Assembly: GCF_020360975.1 (NCBI RefSeq)
Contig: NW_025408667.1
Location: forward strand, 8,060,001-8,124,000
Direction of reading: 5' to 3'
DNA length: 64,000 nucleotides
Origin: Hirsutella rhossiliensis
Taxonomy: Eukaryota; Ascomycota; Sordariomycetes; Hypocreales; Ophiocordycipitaceae
Shown piece after piece: positions 1 through 10,384 of this stretch; the first letter of the stretch is position 1, and each line of letters begins with the position of its first letter. The notes under the pieces were generated by a model. The model worked only from the letters and a program-made list of their open reading frames with translations. It searched no databases and was not told the origin of the DNA. The position numbers and the translations under genes were made by a program.

Positions 1-307
1 ACGGTGCGCGATTCGCCTCCATGGCGATAGAGGCCCAATACGACACAGACCACACTTGACTACTGGGCTGCTGCTAGACACGTGGATAATTGGGCGGACG
101 TCTGGGTGAGCGAACCTGTCCGTCTTTTTCTCTATGGTGATGGAGTGGATCGCTCTATGAGAAATACGGTGAAGATTATATCGGCGGATATATGCGCGAT
201 GAGTTTGACCCAGTCGTTGGTGAGATATTTTAATAAGTCGACCCTTTTTTTTACAACGTACAGTACAGTAGGTATTAGTTTAATTACCGCGCCTTTGGTT
301 AAGCTAG

Positions 308-568
308 CTAAATCAGCAGCACCTGAGGGATGTCGATGTAGACATGCCCGTCGAAAACCGAAACACGACGTAAACGCCCCACGAGTTGATCCAGATCTTG
401 GGCGAGTTGCTTCGCCGTCTTCCTGTCCTCTGTGCGCCACTGAAGCACCAGATTACGTATTCCAATAAGATTGGCCAGGGGGGCACGAGTTAAGTAATCC
501 CAGTCGTCGGGATCGCTGCCGTAAAAGAGATGGACCCTGTGGGATCTGCGCAAGGGCAAGGGCCTCAC
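308..568 (-). pseudogene. Possible degraded coding fragment, unknown protein
   Basis: An 86-codon open stretch on the minus strand. The C-terminal two thirds (VHLFYGSDPDDWDYLTRAPL then a charged helix-like segment and VYIDIPQVLLI at the end) has the amino-acid balance of real protein rather than random DNA, with aromatic/acidic clusters typical of fungal cytosolic proteins of unknown function. There is no in-frame ATG at the start (it opens with GTG), so if it is real it is the 3' end of a broken gene or an exon. No domain was recognised. The rest of 1-863 shows nothing else I can support. Confidence 0.2.
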
Positions 569-863
569 ACAATGACCCCGCTAGATAGTCGTCCCTTTAC
601 ATAAAAGACAAGAGATGAGTAGCATTTTGTTTCGAGACCTAATAAGTATTAAGGTTGCGGCTTGCCAGGGCCCTTAAAAGGGTCCGAGCGAGGTAGCTAT
701 ACCAGCAAAGAGGGCCTTGGTGTCCTACTAGCTAGAGCACAGTCGATTATGCCCTTGTGTGTCTACCCCTACCTTCCGTTGTGCTCTTGAGTCTCAGTTC
801 GAGAGTACCTGCAGAAGGAACCGCGGGTTTTATTTATCAGAGCTGCGGTTGGAATTTAAATGC

Positions 864-1262
864 ATGGCTGTTGCGGCGGCAACGGCTGCAAGTCGTCGGT
901 CTCAGCGCCCTCTGGTTGCCCGCAGCGTCGCCAAGCAAGCAGCCATCCTTCAACTTGTTAAAATTCTGGCATCAGCCTCTCCGGCAGCGATCCTGAGGTT
1001 ATTGTCACATGCATCGAGCCGGACCCCTCGATCGAAACAAGGGGTGGAATCAGCCAAGCTCCCAGTTACCCGCTTTTTAAAGACGCATGGCCTCGAATCA
1101 ACAGCATCTTCCCGCGCACGTACCGTCGCCAAAAATTTTCAAAACTACGTCGATCATATAATAATCCTCCTCGGCGCTATGAAGAAGAATAGTTCGCCCG
1201 CTGTTTCCGTAGCCGCTAGCTTACCCGAGTTAAAGTCAAAGCGGAGCACGTCTGAGACTTGA
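864..1262 (+). CDS. Weak hypothetical ORF, 132 codons
   Basis: The first ATG of a longer open frame gives a 132-codon product that is Ala/Ser-rich and basic, starting MAVAAATAASRRSQRPLVAR. It could superficially resemble a mitochondrial presequence, but no domain follows. The DNA is of normal composition and not RIPed. There is no intron signal or neighbouring gene to support it, and an open frame of this size is expected by chance now and then at this GC content. Low confidence. Confidence 0.2.
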   Translation: MAVAAATAASRRSQRPLVARSVAKQAAILQLVKILASASPAAILRLLSHASSRTPRSKQGVESAKLPVTRFLKTHGLESTASSRARTVAKNFQNYVDHIIILLGAMKKNSSPAVSVAASLPELKSKRSTSET

Positions 1263-1715
1263 GACTGGCTCGGCCTTTCGACACCCCGATGAAAGCTGCA
1301 TCCTCTGCAGTCTTCACTAGTATCCTTAAACTCATGTACTGGCTTTCCGCCGATACCACCTGCGAGCTTGTGGCGAGGCAATCTTTGAAACTCGACAAAG
1401 CAGCATTGACGTCAATGTCACATTACATTGCAACTTGTTTTTGGTGGTCTGTCTCGGGAGTGTTTTGAGTCGGGAACTAGCATTGAATAAGATATCACGT
1501 TTTCTTGCTAGGGATAGTGGTGGATTATCTTCTTCTTATATTGAGGGCGATTCTCGCAGCTTGGTTGTGCTATGGTCTTGCTCTTTGTCAAGAAACCACC
1601 GCGTTTTACCGAACCGAATATCATTACCTGTATCTTCTTCTGATTGAAGAGCCAGACTCGGCACTATTTTTCCTTTACATCTTTTGTTTTCTACAGGCAC
1701 TAAGCCTTCACGACA

Positions 1716-1856
1716 ATGAAGACCGTCGGAACTATTTCACTATGCCTCGTTATTTCGGTCAGCCTAGTTGCCTCGGCGCCCGTGTCTGTTGCTCTCGGGG
1801 CCAGAGGTACGATAGAGCCCTCTCTGTGCTACTCTGACCTTAAGTTTATGCACTAA
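1716..1856 (+). CDS. Possible small secreted protein (46 codons) or first exon of one
   Basis: ATG at 1716 (context ACAATGA) opens a 46-codon frame ending at TAA 1854-1856. The first 21 residues form a textbook signal peptide: Lys at 2, a hydrophobic core (ISLCLVISVSLV) and an A-S-A cleavage motif. The mature part would be only about 25 residues with one Cys. A GT near 1806 and a CAG at 1858-1860, with CTGAC between them, could be a short intron, so this may be the first exon of a small secreted protein. It could equally be chance. Nothing else supports expression. Confidence 0.33.
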   Translation: MKTVGTISLCLVISVSLVASAPVSVALGARGTIEPSLCYSDLKFMH

Positions 1857-1899
1857 TCAGCTATATCTAGAGTTTAGCCGCGGCCGGTTAGCTACAAGC

Positions 1900-2391
1900 A
1901 TGGCAATTAATAACCAAATGAAAGCTGTCACTACTTCTCAGGAAGCAACGGCATATAACAAGGCTACGAAGCGCGAGAAGAAGACGCCGCAGGAAAAGGC
2001 CCAAGACAGGGCGCAGAGGGCGCAAAATAGCGCGATGAGGGCCCAGGAGAGGGCCCAGGAGGCACAGCTTAGGGCGCAAGAGCGTGCGCAGGAAGCTCAG
2101 AATCAGGGGGGAACTGCTATGGCCGCTCCTCCTGCTGCTGCTGCTCCGCCTGCTGCTGCTCCTCCTGCTGCTGCTCCTGCTGCTGCTCCTGCTGCTGCTC
2201 CTCCTATTGCCGATCCCGCCACTGCCGCTCGCCCTGCTACCGGCGCCGCTCCGGCTAGTGGCACTGTTACCGCCGGTGACACCACTACGGCTGGTGACGC
2301 GGCTACGGCTGGTGATACTGCCACAGCTGGTGGCGTTGCTACGGATCGTGGCATCGCTTCTGGTTGTCCGGCTGTTGTCCCTAACCAGTAA
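1900..2391 (+). CDS. Hypothetical Ala/Pro/Thr-rich low-complexity protein
   Basis: ATG at 1900 has A at -3 and G at +4, a good eukaryotic start context, and the frame runs 163 codons to TAA. Three segments are visible. Residues 1-72 are charged and rich in Lys, Arg, Glu and Gln, with a repeated QERAQEAQ-type heptad-like pattern that could be coiled coil. Residues about 75-105 are Ala/Pro runs encoded by a GCT/CCT microsatellite. Residues about 110-150 are Thr/Ala/Gly with a TAGD(T/A)ATAGD repeat. There is no signal peptide and no family was recognised. The repeat opens all frames locally, so part of the ORF length comes from the repeat. The charged N-terminal third is the best argument for real coding. 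Confidence 0.42.
   Translation: MAINNQMKAVTTSQEATAYNKATKREKKTPQEKAQDRAQRAQNSAMRAQERAQEAQLRAQERAQEAQNQGGTAMAAPPAAAAPPAAAPPAAAPAAAPAAAPPIADPATAARPATGAAPASGTVTAGDTTTAGDAATAGDTATAGGVATDRGIASGCPAVVPNQ
2124..2207 (+). repeat. GCT/CCT trinucleotide microsatellite
   Basis: About 84 bp of interrupted GCT and CCT units inside the low-complexity ORF, encoding Ala and Pro runs. It creates long spurious open frames (poly-Leu, poly-Ser/Arg) in the other phases and on the opposite strand. Confidence 0.85.
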
Positions 2392-2409
2392 CCTTGTTGG
2401 ACCAGAGTA

Positions 2410-3005
2410 GGGGAGCCGATATACTTCACATGTATGTGTTTGTCGCGATTCCCGCAAAAAGGGCCCGAAGGAACGAAATTTTAGGAAACTCACGAAAGGT
2501 GTAATTGGCTGCGCCCGATGTAGGGACCCGGTGACGCTGGGCCCCGAACTTCATCTTCCATCACCAGCCCCGCCGTTGCCCCTAGCTTTAGTAGGGAATG
2601 AATAGGTCTAGATAAAGATGAGCCGTAATAGTTCTAGTATTTCTATCCTACCCTTAGTTACCAATTACATTAATTCGATCACTTCCACCTCAGCCGTCCC
2701 AGACGACTTACCTTCCGCATCTTGCAAGGGCTCTTGCGCGGGCATCGCGACGACAATTTTGTCTTGTGTAAGGTTAACCGGCTGGTGCTGTCACTTGTGG
2801 CTTGGCAGCCTTGTTAGCCTTGTTACCGGACGAGCTAGATTGAGGGCTGCTAGCAAGCTTATCGTTATTCTTAGAGAATGGCGTGCGGCGTATAGCTCGT
2901 CAATACGCTTATAGCATGCGTGTGCTAACTCGTATGAATTGCCGTGTTATTAAGGGTATTGTAAGCCTCATTGAGTGACTATAGCAGTATCTTTCTCGGT
3001 GTTAA
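2410..3005. other. Intergenic, normal composition
   Basis: No supported gene. Open frames here are short and lack recognisable content. Composition changes sharply at 3010, where the first retrotransposon LTR begins. Confidence 0.5.
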
Positions 3006-3009
3006 GTAC

Positions 3010-3294
3010 TGTTGAGGAGAGTGGGCATAAGAGGCCATAGTCATGCCTAGTGGACCTAATAGTTATATATAAGGAAGCCTGCCTAACTAATATAACTCCC
3101 TAGCCTAAGGATATTATATAAGCTTAACTTAGGTATAGGAATATCTTAATGCCCTCTTTTAGCTAGCTATATATAGTTACTATACCTATATAAGCCCCTC
3201 CCTTATCCTAATAGATAGACTAAGATATATATTACTAAATTTACCTTTCTATGCCCCTATTTCTTCTACTATACTCTTAAGCCCCTACTTAAGA
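3010..3294 (+). repeat. Copia-1 5' LTR (285 bp)
   Basis: It matches 11078-11363 and 20878-21163 in direct orientation, and 18954-19113 and 59377-59647 in reverse. The first 30 bases keep TG and CA dinucleotides that the other copies have lost, so RIP fades at the outer edge of the element. Confidence 0.88.
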
Positions 3295-3309
3295 GTTATA
3301 AGCCCGGCC
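3295..3309 (+). other. Copia-1 primer-binding site (half-tRNA type)
   Basis: GTTATAAGCCCGGCC directly abuts the LTR end. Allowing one RIP change (G to A), it is complementary to the anticodon stem-loop (GGGCTCATAAC) of a CAU-anticodon initiator tRNA. It is not complementary to a tRNA 3' end. That is the half-tRNA priming known for Drosophila copia. Confidence 0.65.
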
Positions 3310-3329
3310 TATACGGCTAGATTATCTTT

Positions 3330-6300
3330 TGCCTACCGATATTACCTCTAAAGCTATTTATAAGCTATTAACGCCGTTATAACGCTCAAATTATAGTATT
3401 AAGGCAAGGAACCTAGCTATACTAAGGGGCACTATTATAAATATATGAAATACGAATTATATATCCCTTAAAGAAGGATATTACTTATAAAGCTAGAACC
3501 TTTATTTTTCCTAAGATAATATTAAAGGAAGTAAGAGGGGATAATTATATTATAAGACTAAGGGAAAGCCTCGATTAGACCTTATAGATTAAGGGGATTA
3601 AATTATAGGCCTAGACTTATAATATTTTAGTATATACTAACCTAAATAATATAAAGGAGCTTAAATAGCCTTAATAGCTAGACTAAGAGTAATTTATTAT
3701 TAATCTTAAAGGGAGACCTTCTTAATAAGAAGATAAAGCTAAGGCTATATTCCTTATAAAGCGAATAAGCTATAACAAACGATACTAGGATATTAAGGAC
3801 TCCTTTTATAACCTTAAGAAAAGGTTCTAGCTATAATTTAATAGCTATAAGGTCTAGTAAAAAGCTTTAATTATACTTAAAGAATTAATTAAGAGAATAA
3901 TTAGTAAAGAGCTTTAAGGGGCAACCTTAATATATAATAGCCTAAGAGAGAAAATTAAGGAATTAAAGAAGTAAGCCCTACCTTTAAGGGTAAAGGAGAA
4001 AAGGCTAATTTATAAGAAATATACGACCTTTATTAATAAAAGAGGTATATAAGACTAGAAAGCTTAGTTAGAATAGCTCGACTAAATTATTATAGATTTA
4101 CGAGACCTTAAGGTTAATATACTTAACAATATAAGAATTAAATAGGATTTTCTTATAATAGTAGATAAGTAGGACCTATATTAGCCTATAATAATAAGGG
4201 CTCTTAACTTTTATAATAAAAGATATAGTAAAGATTAACTTCCTTTAAGGAACCTAACCGCTAACTTTAAATAAGAATATACTTATAGTAAGAAGTTATA
4301 ACTAGCTATAAAAAAGGAAGCGCTAATTAAATCTCTAGGAAAATAAATACCTAAGCTAAATATATTAGCTATAAGTAGTACGTTAATAGCTTAATAAGCT
4401 AGTAAGAAAATTACTACTTATTATAAGTAATATATAATAAGAAGTCCTTATTAAGCTAGAAATATAGTAATTTAGCTAAATAGAATATCGAAAAACAGCT
4501 AAAGAACTATTTAGATAAGAAAGTAAAATACTTAGCCTAGACCCTTAATTTATACCTTAAAGGAAGAGAACTAATAGATACTATTATTAGTAATAATTCT
4601 TATAAAGAGAGATATAAGAAGTATATAAAAATATACGAAGGTAAAATTAAAGTAAGGGGTCGGATAGGTAGGGCAGAGATATATAATTCTTACGGGGGCA
4701 GTAATTACGGTAAGGGAGTAATTATTATATTGCCTTTATTTTCCTTCTTTCCTCTATCTAACGCCCCTCTTTATACCTATCTAGCATCTTAATTAATAAA
4801 GAAGATCCTACTTAAAGAAGCTACTAATATCCTTCTAACTACCGAGCTTTTTACCGGTTTTTCCCCTCCTTTCTAGCTATTACTAATATATCCGTCTTAT
4901 CTCTTGCTACCTCTATAGGAAGCTATCGCTACTTCTACTTCCCCTCTTACCCCTACCCTCTTCTCTATACCTCCTTTTTACTCCTTCTTTAAACCCTATT
5001 TTTTAGCTTCCTAGGTCCCTTATACTAAGGGATATCTTCGAGAACTATAAAATTAAGCTATACTTCGCGATAATAATAAGTAAGGAGAGACTATTAATAT
5101 AGTTACTTTATTTAAGGTAAATATAGCTACTAAGGGAACGCTATTACTTACTAATAAATAAATCTATAACTTAGGGGCTAATATTAACCTCTTTAATAAC
5201 CTAGGATAGTTCTAAGAAGGAACTTTTAAGTAAGTATTACGGGACACCCTATAGTCGATAATCTAGGTACCTATAACGATATCTGCTTCCCTTAAGGAAG
5301 TTACCCTTAACTCCCTAAGGCTCCCCGCGAAAGAAGGAACCTAGAAGCTACTAAGTAAACTCTAGGAAATTACCTAGAAATCCTAGAAATAATAACTAAG
5401 CGGATTATATAGATATTTTATAGAGATTTCCCCTAGGGATATATTATATAAGGAATATACTATAATTTCCTAAGTAATAATAGCTCCTTAAGGACTATAC
5501 TAAGATTTCCCTAAGAAGTTACTATAAAAATATAGCGGGGAAATTATAGAGAAATACCTATACTAACTTAGGGAAAATACTAGGAAATACCGCTAATACG
5601 CTATACTACTATTATATAATTATAAGGTTAAGATATTACTAAGTTAAAGCCCTAAGTAAGGTCTTACGCTCGCTATAGTATATATAAAGGATAGAGAACC
5701 TATTAGATCCTAGGCGAGTAAAGAAAAATATAAATAGTTATTACTACTCTTACTTTAACTTATAAGACCGGTAGCTAGTCTATATTTAACGCGTATAATA
5801 CTATATAGTAGCTAGTTTATATAATACGTTTAATTATATATAGTAGCTAGTCCGTTTAATTACTTATTAAACCTATACTAGATTTAAGTAAACGGCTAGG
5901 TTAAAGTACTAGCCTTATACTAAGAGACTAGTATATAATAGTAAGGTTTTAATAATAAAGTCTAGGTTAAAACTAAGCCTTTATAGTATAAGGAATAAGA
6001 ATAGTAGTTATCCTTATAATTAATAGTAAGAAGATAACTTTACTAGATACTTACTTTATCTTAGAAATACTAATAAGTATCTTCTTAGCTAGGCTAGGGA
6101 TAATAGTAAGGATATTCTAAAACTAGCTCTTAGGATACCTTTATTTAGAACCTATAAAGGATATTTATATTAAACTAACTAACTTTAAAGGCTAATTTAT
6201 AATAAGAATACTCTTATAATATAAGAAGTAGGTATTTATAGTTATATAAGCGCTTAAGCCGCTAACTAAGGGGGTAGGTAACCTATAATATCGCCGCCTT

Positions 6301-6767
6301 AAGTATCTTAGTCTAAAATTACTAAAGAAGCTATTAAAAGCCTACTTAGGTACTAAGCTTTAAGGCCCTATAATATATAGCTATTAAATATATATAATAA
6401 GGAAAGCTAAGAAGGAAGTCTTAAGAGAAATACTATTCTTAAAGCCTAAAGGTCTAAGGGTATAAGTTAGCTTTAACCTTTATCCTAGCCCTATAATAGT
6501 ATATAATAAGGAAAAGAACTTCGCTTTATTTACTTATATAGATATATCTATAAGGTTTTATTACTTAATAGAAAGAAAAATAAGTGTTAAGGATATCTTT
6601 AATAACTTTATAGCGTTACTTAAGACTTAGTATAAAGTTAAGATAACTATATTAGTTATTAATAGGGAAAAGGCTCTTTTAATAATAGAATAAATAGATT
6701 ATATAACTAATAAAAGGATATAAGTTATATAGTTAGCCCTTTTAATACTTATATAAAATAGTTATTA
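3330..6767 (+). pseudogene. Copia-1 gag, protease and integrase N-terminal part, destroyed by RIP
   Basis: With TAA/TAG read as Gln/Trp, a continuous codon pattern runs through this region, except across the solo LTR at 4598-5072. Near 5150 the frame reads like a copia aspartic protease (YNLGANINLFNN, compare the family's LDSGA motif). From about 6440 to 6760 it reads like the integrase core (FTYIDISIRFYYLI, then a Q-N-S segment where the family has PxQNG). The frame matches the copy at 34.3-36.0 kb until about 6767 and then stops abruptly. Every frame has dozens of stops, so it is non-functional. Confidence 0.75.
4598..5072 (-). mobile_element. Solo LTR-A (Copia-2 family) with ATAAT duplication
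   Basis: A 475-bp sequence homologous to the Copia-2 LTRs (for example 19508-19984 in reverse), flanked by ATAAT at 4593-4597 and 5073-5077. The related Copia-1 copy near 35.03 kb reads straight through the target (ATTAGTAATAA followed by CGGGC), so the empty site is seen in this window. It is most likely a solo LTR left by recombination between the two LTRs of a full element. Confidence 0.88.
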
Positions 6768-7334
6768 TAAGGAACGGTGTTCCTACTATAAATAAAGCAG
6801 CTATAATATACTCTCCCGATTATATAAGCTAATAAGTAGTATATTAATTATAGATAAAATCTCATCCTATAGAGTAAGAATCGCTCGTTATTTTGCATGT
6901 TATTATGCATTAAACGGGTTGCCGGTTATCGTACAATCGGGAATCGAAGGAATAGAGCTAGCTTAGAATGCTAGCTAAGACCTCTTAAGAACACCGGCAC
7001 GACTAACCTCCTTTAAACACGAATATTAGTGAAACCAAGACACTTCTAGATTCACTCGAGGTATCATAGAATTCCCTAGTCTCAGGGCTATACGGCAGCC
7101 TAAATCTGGTCCCGAAAGGTTCTTCCGTTTAGCTACAATTGTCTATATAAGACAGCATGTCCGCTAGTAGATAGATCGAGAATCATTAACTTTAACACCT
7201 CTTCCATACACTAATACACTACTAATAAATTCCGTTGAAAATCCTACCTTATACTCCTTCTTCCCCTCTATTACGTAGTCTTACGTAATTCCTTGATTTC
7301 CTAAAATTCCGCTTTTGCTTATATACCTTAAGAA
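6768..7334. other. GC-normal patch of unknown origin within the RIPed block
   Basis: From about 6830 to 7300 the sequence regains CA and TG dinucleotides, unlike the DNA on both sides. It has no ORF and no second copy in the window. A TATA-like CTATATAAGA near 7145 would suit an LTR promoter, but no matching partner LTR or duplication was found. Copia-1 homology stops at 6767 and Copia-2 homology starts at about 7335, so this patch lies at a junction of two element fragments. Confidence 0.5.
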
Positions 7335-8343
7335 TTAGTTACGCTAAGAGGTCTAAAAGGGACTTATTTCTATTTATTAGGTTCTAATAGTATTAATAAA
7401 AGCTAATAGTCTTACGAAGCCCCTACTAAAGTAAAAGCTAGCTATCTTTTTATAGTAAATTAAGCTAGAAAACGTTTAAGAAAAGCTATTATTAAAAGCC
7501 CGCCTTAAGAGTTTACGAGAGGAGCTAATAGTATATAAGAAGAAGGAGATATTTATAGCTAAAGTAAAGAACTAGGACTTATCTTAAAGGAGGGCCCCTA
7601 GCTTAATTAGGACTTATTCTTCTTAAAGGCCCCCTTTTTAAGGACCTATCTTTAAAGAAGCCCCCCTTTCTTATAGGACTTAATTTCCTCCTTAGGCCCC
7701 TTTTCCTAAAGTCGGTCTAAAAGAGCCTAGGGCTAAAACCCGGATTTCTTAAGTAAGGGATAAGTATAAACTAAGACCTCCTCTATACCCTTACTAGCCT
7801 AATTATTTAACTTTACCCTTAAGGGGCAGGCTATAGCTAAGGGGGTATATCGCGAAGCGTAGCTTAATTTATAGTTCTTAGAGATATCCCTTAGTATAAG
7901 GGACCTAGGAAGCTAAAAAACCGGTTTTAAAAAAGGAGCTAAAAGGAGGTATAGAAAGGAGGGTAGGGGTATAAGGGGAAGTAAAAGTAGCGATAGCTTC
8001 CTATAAAGGTAGCGAGAGATAAGATAGATATACTAGCAACGGCTAGAAAGGAAAGGAAAAACTAGTAAAAAGCTTAGTAATTAAAAGGATATTAATAGCT
8101 TCTTTAAGTAGGATCTTCTTTATTAATTAAGATACTAAACTAGTATAAAGAGGGGCGTTAAATAAAGGAAAGAAGGATAATTAAGATAATATAATAATTA
8201 CTCCCTTATTATAATTACTGCCCCTATAAGAATTAAATATCTCTGCCTTACCTATCTAACCTCTTACTTTTAAATTAGACCCCTTACTTTTAATTTTACC
8301 TTTATATATTTTATATATACTTCTTATATCTCTCTATATAAGA
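7335..8343 (+). mobile_element. 3' end of a Copia-2 element (RNase H tail, 3' UTR, LTR-A)
   Basis: The sequence from ATTAGTTACGCTAAGAGGTC onward matches the 3' end of the complete Copia-2 copy at about 58240-59236: end of pol, a long 3' untranslated part, the purine tract GCTAAGGGGGTA, then LTR-A at 7848-8343. The 5' part is missing. RIPed throughout. Confidence 0.8.
7848..8343 (+). repeat. LTR-A (Copia-2 3' LTR)
   Basis: It starts TATCGCGAAGCG (from TGTCGCGAAGCG) directly after the purine tract and ends in TATAAGA. It is homologous to LTR-A at 19508, 38418, 58760 and, in reverse, 4598 and 47847. Confidence 0.85.
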
Positions 8344-8431
8344 ACTATAGCGAACTTAATAATCGCTAGACTCTAATAATATAAATACTACTATATTTAC
8401 TAAGATTAAGGGATTTTAATAGCATAGTTAA

Positions 8432-10072
8432 TATAAGGGCTTTTGCCCTATATAGGCCTAAACTAAGGTCTAGGCTAAGTCTATATATAAGCGGCCTCCG
8501 CGCCTATATAGGCTAGGCCTATACTTCTCTTCTTTTTCCCCCTTATAGATTATTAACCTTCTTTTAACGGACCGCACCTAAGCCTACGCCTCTACTAACT
8601 CCGTAATAGTATAATCTACCCTTTATTTTACCCTCTCTATATCCCCGTATATAGAATAGCTATTTTTAGCTGCCTTTAAAGCTAAGGTTTAATTACTTAG
8701 TCTAGTTAAACCGCCCGCGCCGGTATATACGCACGCGAAATATCCGTACTCCTATAGTCGCAAAATTAAGGCGAACGTAATACTTAATTCGCCCGGGCAA
8801 TCGAGAGCCTCTTATAATAGTAGGGCTCCGCACGACTAAGAGCGGTACTACCGCACCTTAGTAAGTTCGACGGCTCCTCTATAGAGCTCGAGCCGTGGCT
8901 ACTTTATATAGAAGCGAAGCTCTATACCGATAGCGCCGTAATAAGGGATATCCGCGCCTAATTCGACTATCTTTACGCGAGCCTATCCCTACGCCTATAA
9001 AGGTATCTCTTACCGTTTACGCGTACTAGCATAAATAGACTAGCCGACCTCCTTATAAAGCTCCGCACTAATTACGGCGAACCTAACGTAGCTAAGTCGG
9101 TAGGCTAGGAGCTTATAACGCTCTATTAAAAGCGGAGTAAAGCTATTTCGGCCTACCTTATATAGTTCGAAGAGGTGCTTTATCGAGTAAACGTATATAG
9201 CTAGCCCGACGCGGTAAAGTGCAATTACCTTATTACGAGCTTAAATTCGGATTAGCGTACCCGTTTAAGCGAAAGGTCTATACTACTAGATACGTATACT
9301 AATCTCGTCCGCCTTCTTCGCGAGCTTAGTAGTAATAAGTTTCTTTTTTTATCTTCTTCTATAGTATAAGAAGAGGATAACGCTAGTAATGCTATAGATA
9401 TCTCTATCTTTGCCTTAAGGACCGAGGATAGAAAGAGGTAGCGATAGGAGGGTCGCTATATAGGCTACGGTAGCAAATCCTACTAGTTTTTAAAGTGCCC
9501 GCGCCGGGAGGCGCGGGTAAACGCACTCTAAGTAGTAGAGGGGCGCACGCGCTAGGACGGAAAGGAGGTTAGGTTCGACGACAGCGACGAGTGATCTTAG
9601 TAACGCCTCTATAGGCTTCGTTAGCGTCCCCTCGCGTGCGGTAGCAGCTACTATATAGACGGGACGTATGCCCGCAGCGACCGAAAGGGCGGCTAAGATA
9701 TAGGATGGCCGCTAATATAATATAACTATAGCGAAAGGGAGTGCCCAAGCTCGCTTAGGAGGGTATTGTGCGTTGTTTGCTAACGTTTTTTCCGCGACTA
9801 GGCGTACGTAGTCCGCGCGAGGGTTCCGTCCCCCTAGGCGCGGTATCGGGTATTATTTAGAGGCGCGCCTCTTTAAAAGCCGGGTAGGGGTATAATATAC
9901 GGGCTTTTGCCCTATATAGGCCTAGACTAGGGTCTAGGCTAAGTCTATATATAAGCGGCCTCCGCGCCTATATAGGCTAGGCCTATACTTCTCTTCCTTT
10001 TCCCCCTCGTAGATTATTGACCTTCTTTTAACGGACCGCACCTAAGCCTACGCCTCTGCCTACTCTATAATA
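8432..10072 (+). mobile_element. Short gag-only LTR retrotransposon (TR-GAG-like)
   Basis: Two direct LTRs of exactly 177 bp (8432-8608 and 9896-10072) begin TATA(A/C)GGGCTTTTGCCC and end (G/C)TATAATA-like. They are flanked by GTTAA (8427-8431) and GTTAG (10073-10077), a 5-bp duplication with one change. The interior is only 1.29 kb. It holds a gag-like frame and nothing resembling protease, integrase or reverse transcriptase. A short purine tract (GGGTAGGGG) precedes the 3' LTR. At 1641 bp it is too small to be autonomous and would need enzymes from another element. Confidence 0.85.
8660..9600 (+). pseudogene. gag polyprotein of the short LTR element, broken by RIP
   Basis: With TAA/TAG read as Gln/Trp, the frame near 8870-9340 reads LSKFDGSSIELEPWLLYIEA, then a helical region with repeated LxxLY/LRTNYG segments, as in fungal retrotransposon gag proteins. 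Near 9450-9510 it reads GYGSKSYQFLKCPRRE, which fits a CCHC zinc knuckle (CxGCGxxxHxxxxC) whose first Cys and His codons were hit by C-to-T changes. Gag would form the virus-like particle. The stops make it inactive. Confidence 0.65.
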
Positions 10073-10384
10073 GTTAGATCTTAATTTAGTTAAGAAACTA
10101 TAAAGATTTAAGGGGTAAAGGTTACCTTTATTTACTACTAAGAAGTAAGGTAATTACTAGACTACCTCCTAATTAATATAATACTATAGCGCTTAAACTT
10201 ATAGTAATTACGATAGCTTTACTAAATTAAGACTAATTAATATAAGGAATATATTACTAAAAAGCCTACCTTTAAGATTACTTTTATTTTAAAGGATAAC
10301 GTTGCTAGTAAAAGTACTATAGTACCTAGGCTACTTAAAGAGATGCCCCGCTATACCCCTCCTTATAAGGAAGGTTATAAATAT
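10073..10384 (+). other. RIPed flank of the gag-only element, identity unclear
   Basis: AT-rich with residual codon-like periodicity but no match to the other elements in this window. Together with 8344-8431 it is the sequence into which the gag-only element inserted. It may be the 3' part of Copia-1, but no second copy of that part exists here to test it. Confidence 0.4.

Noticed and set aside
82..468. 128-codon plus-strand open frame
   Set aside because: Opens with GTG not ATG, composition not protein-like, overlaps other frames on both strands.
1888..2493. 201-codon minus-strand Ser/Arg-rich frame and two more frames across 2084-2429
   Set aside because: They are shadows created by the GCT/CCT microsatellite, which removes stops in every phase.
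2618..2914. 98-codon plus-strand frame
   Set aside because: No signal peptide, domain or start context; plausible by chance in GC-normal DNA.
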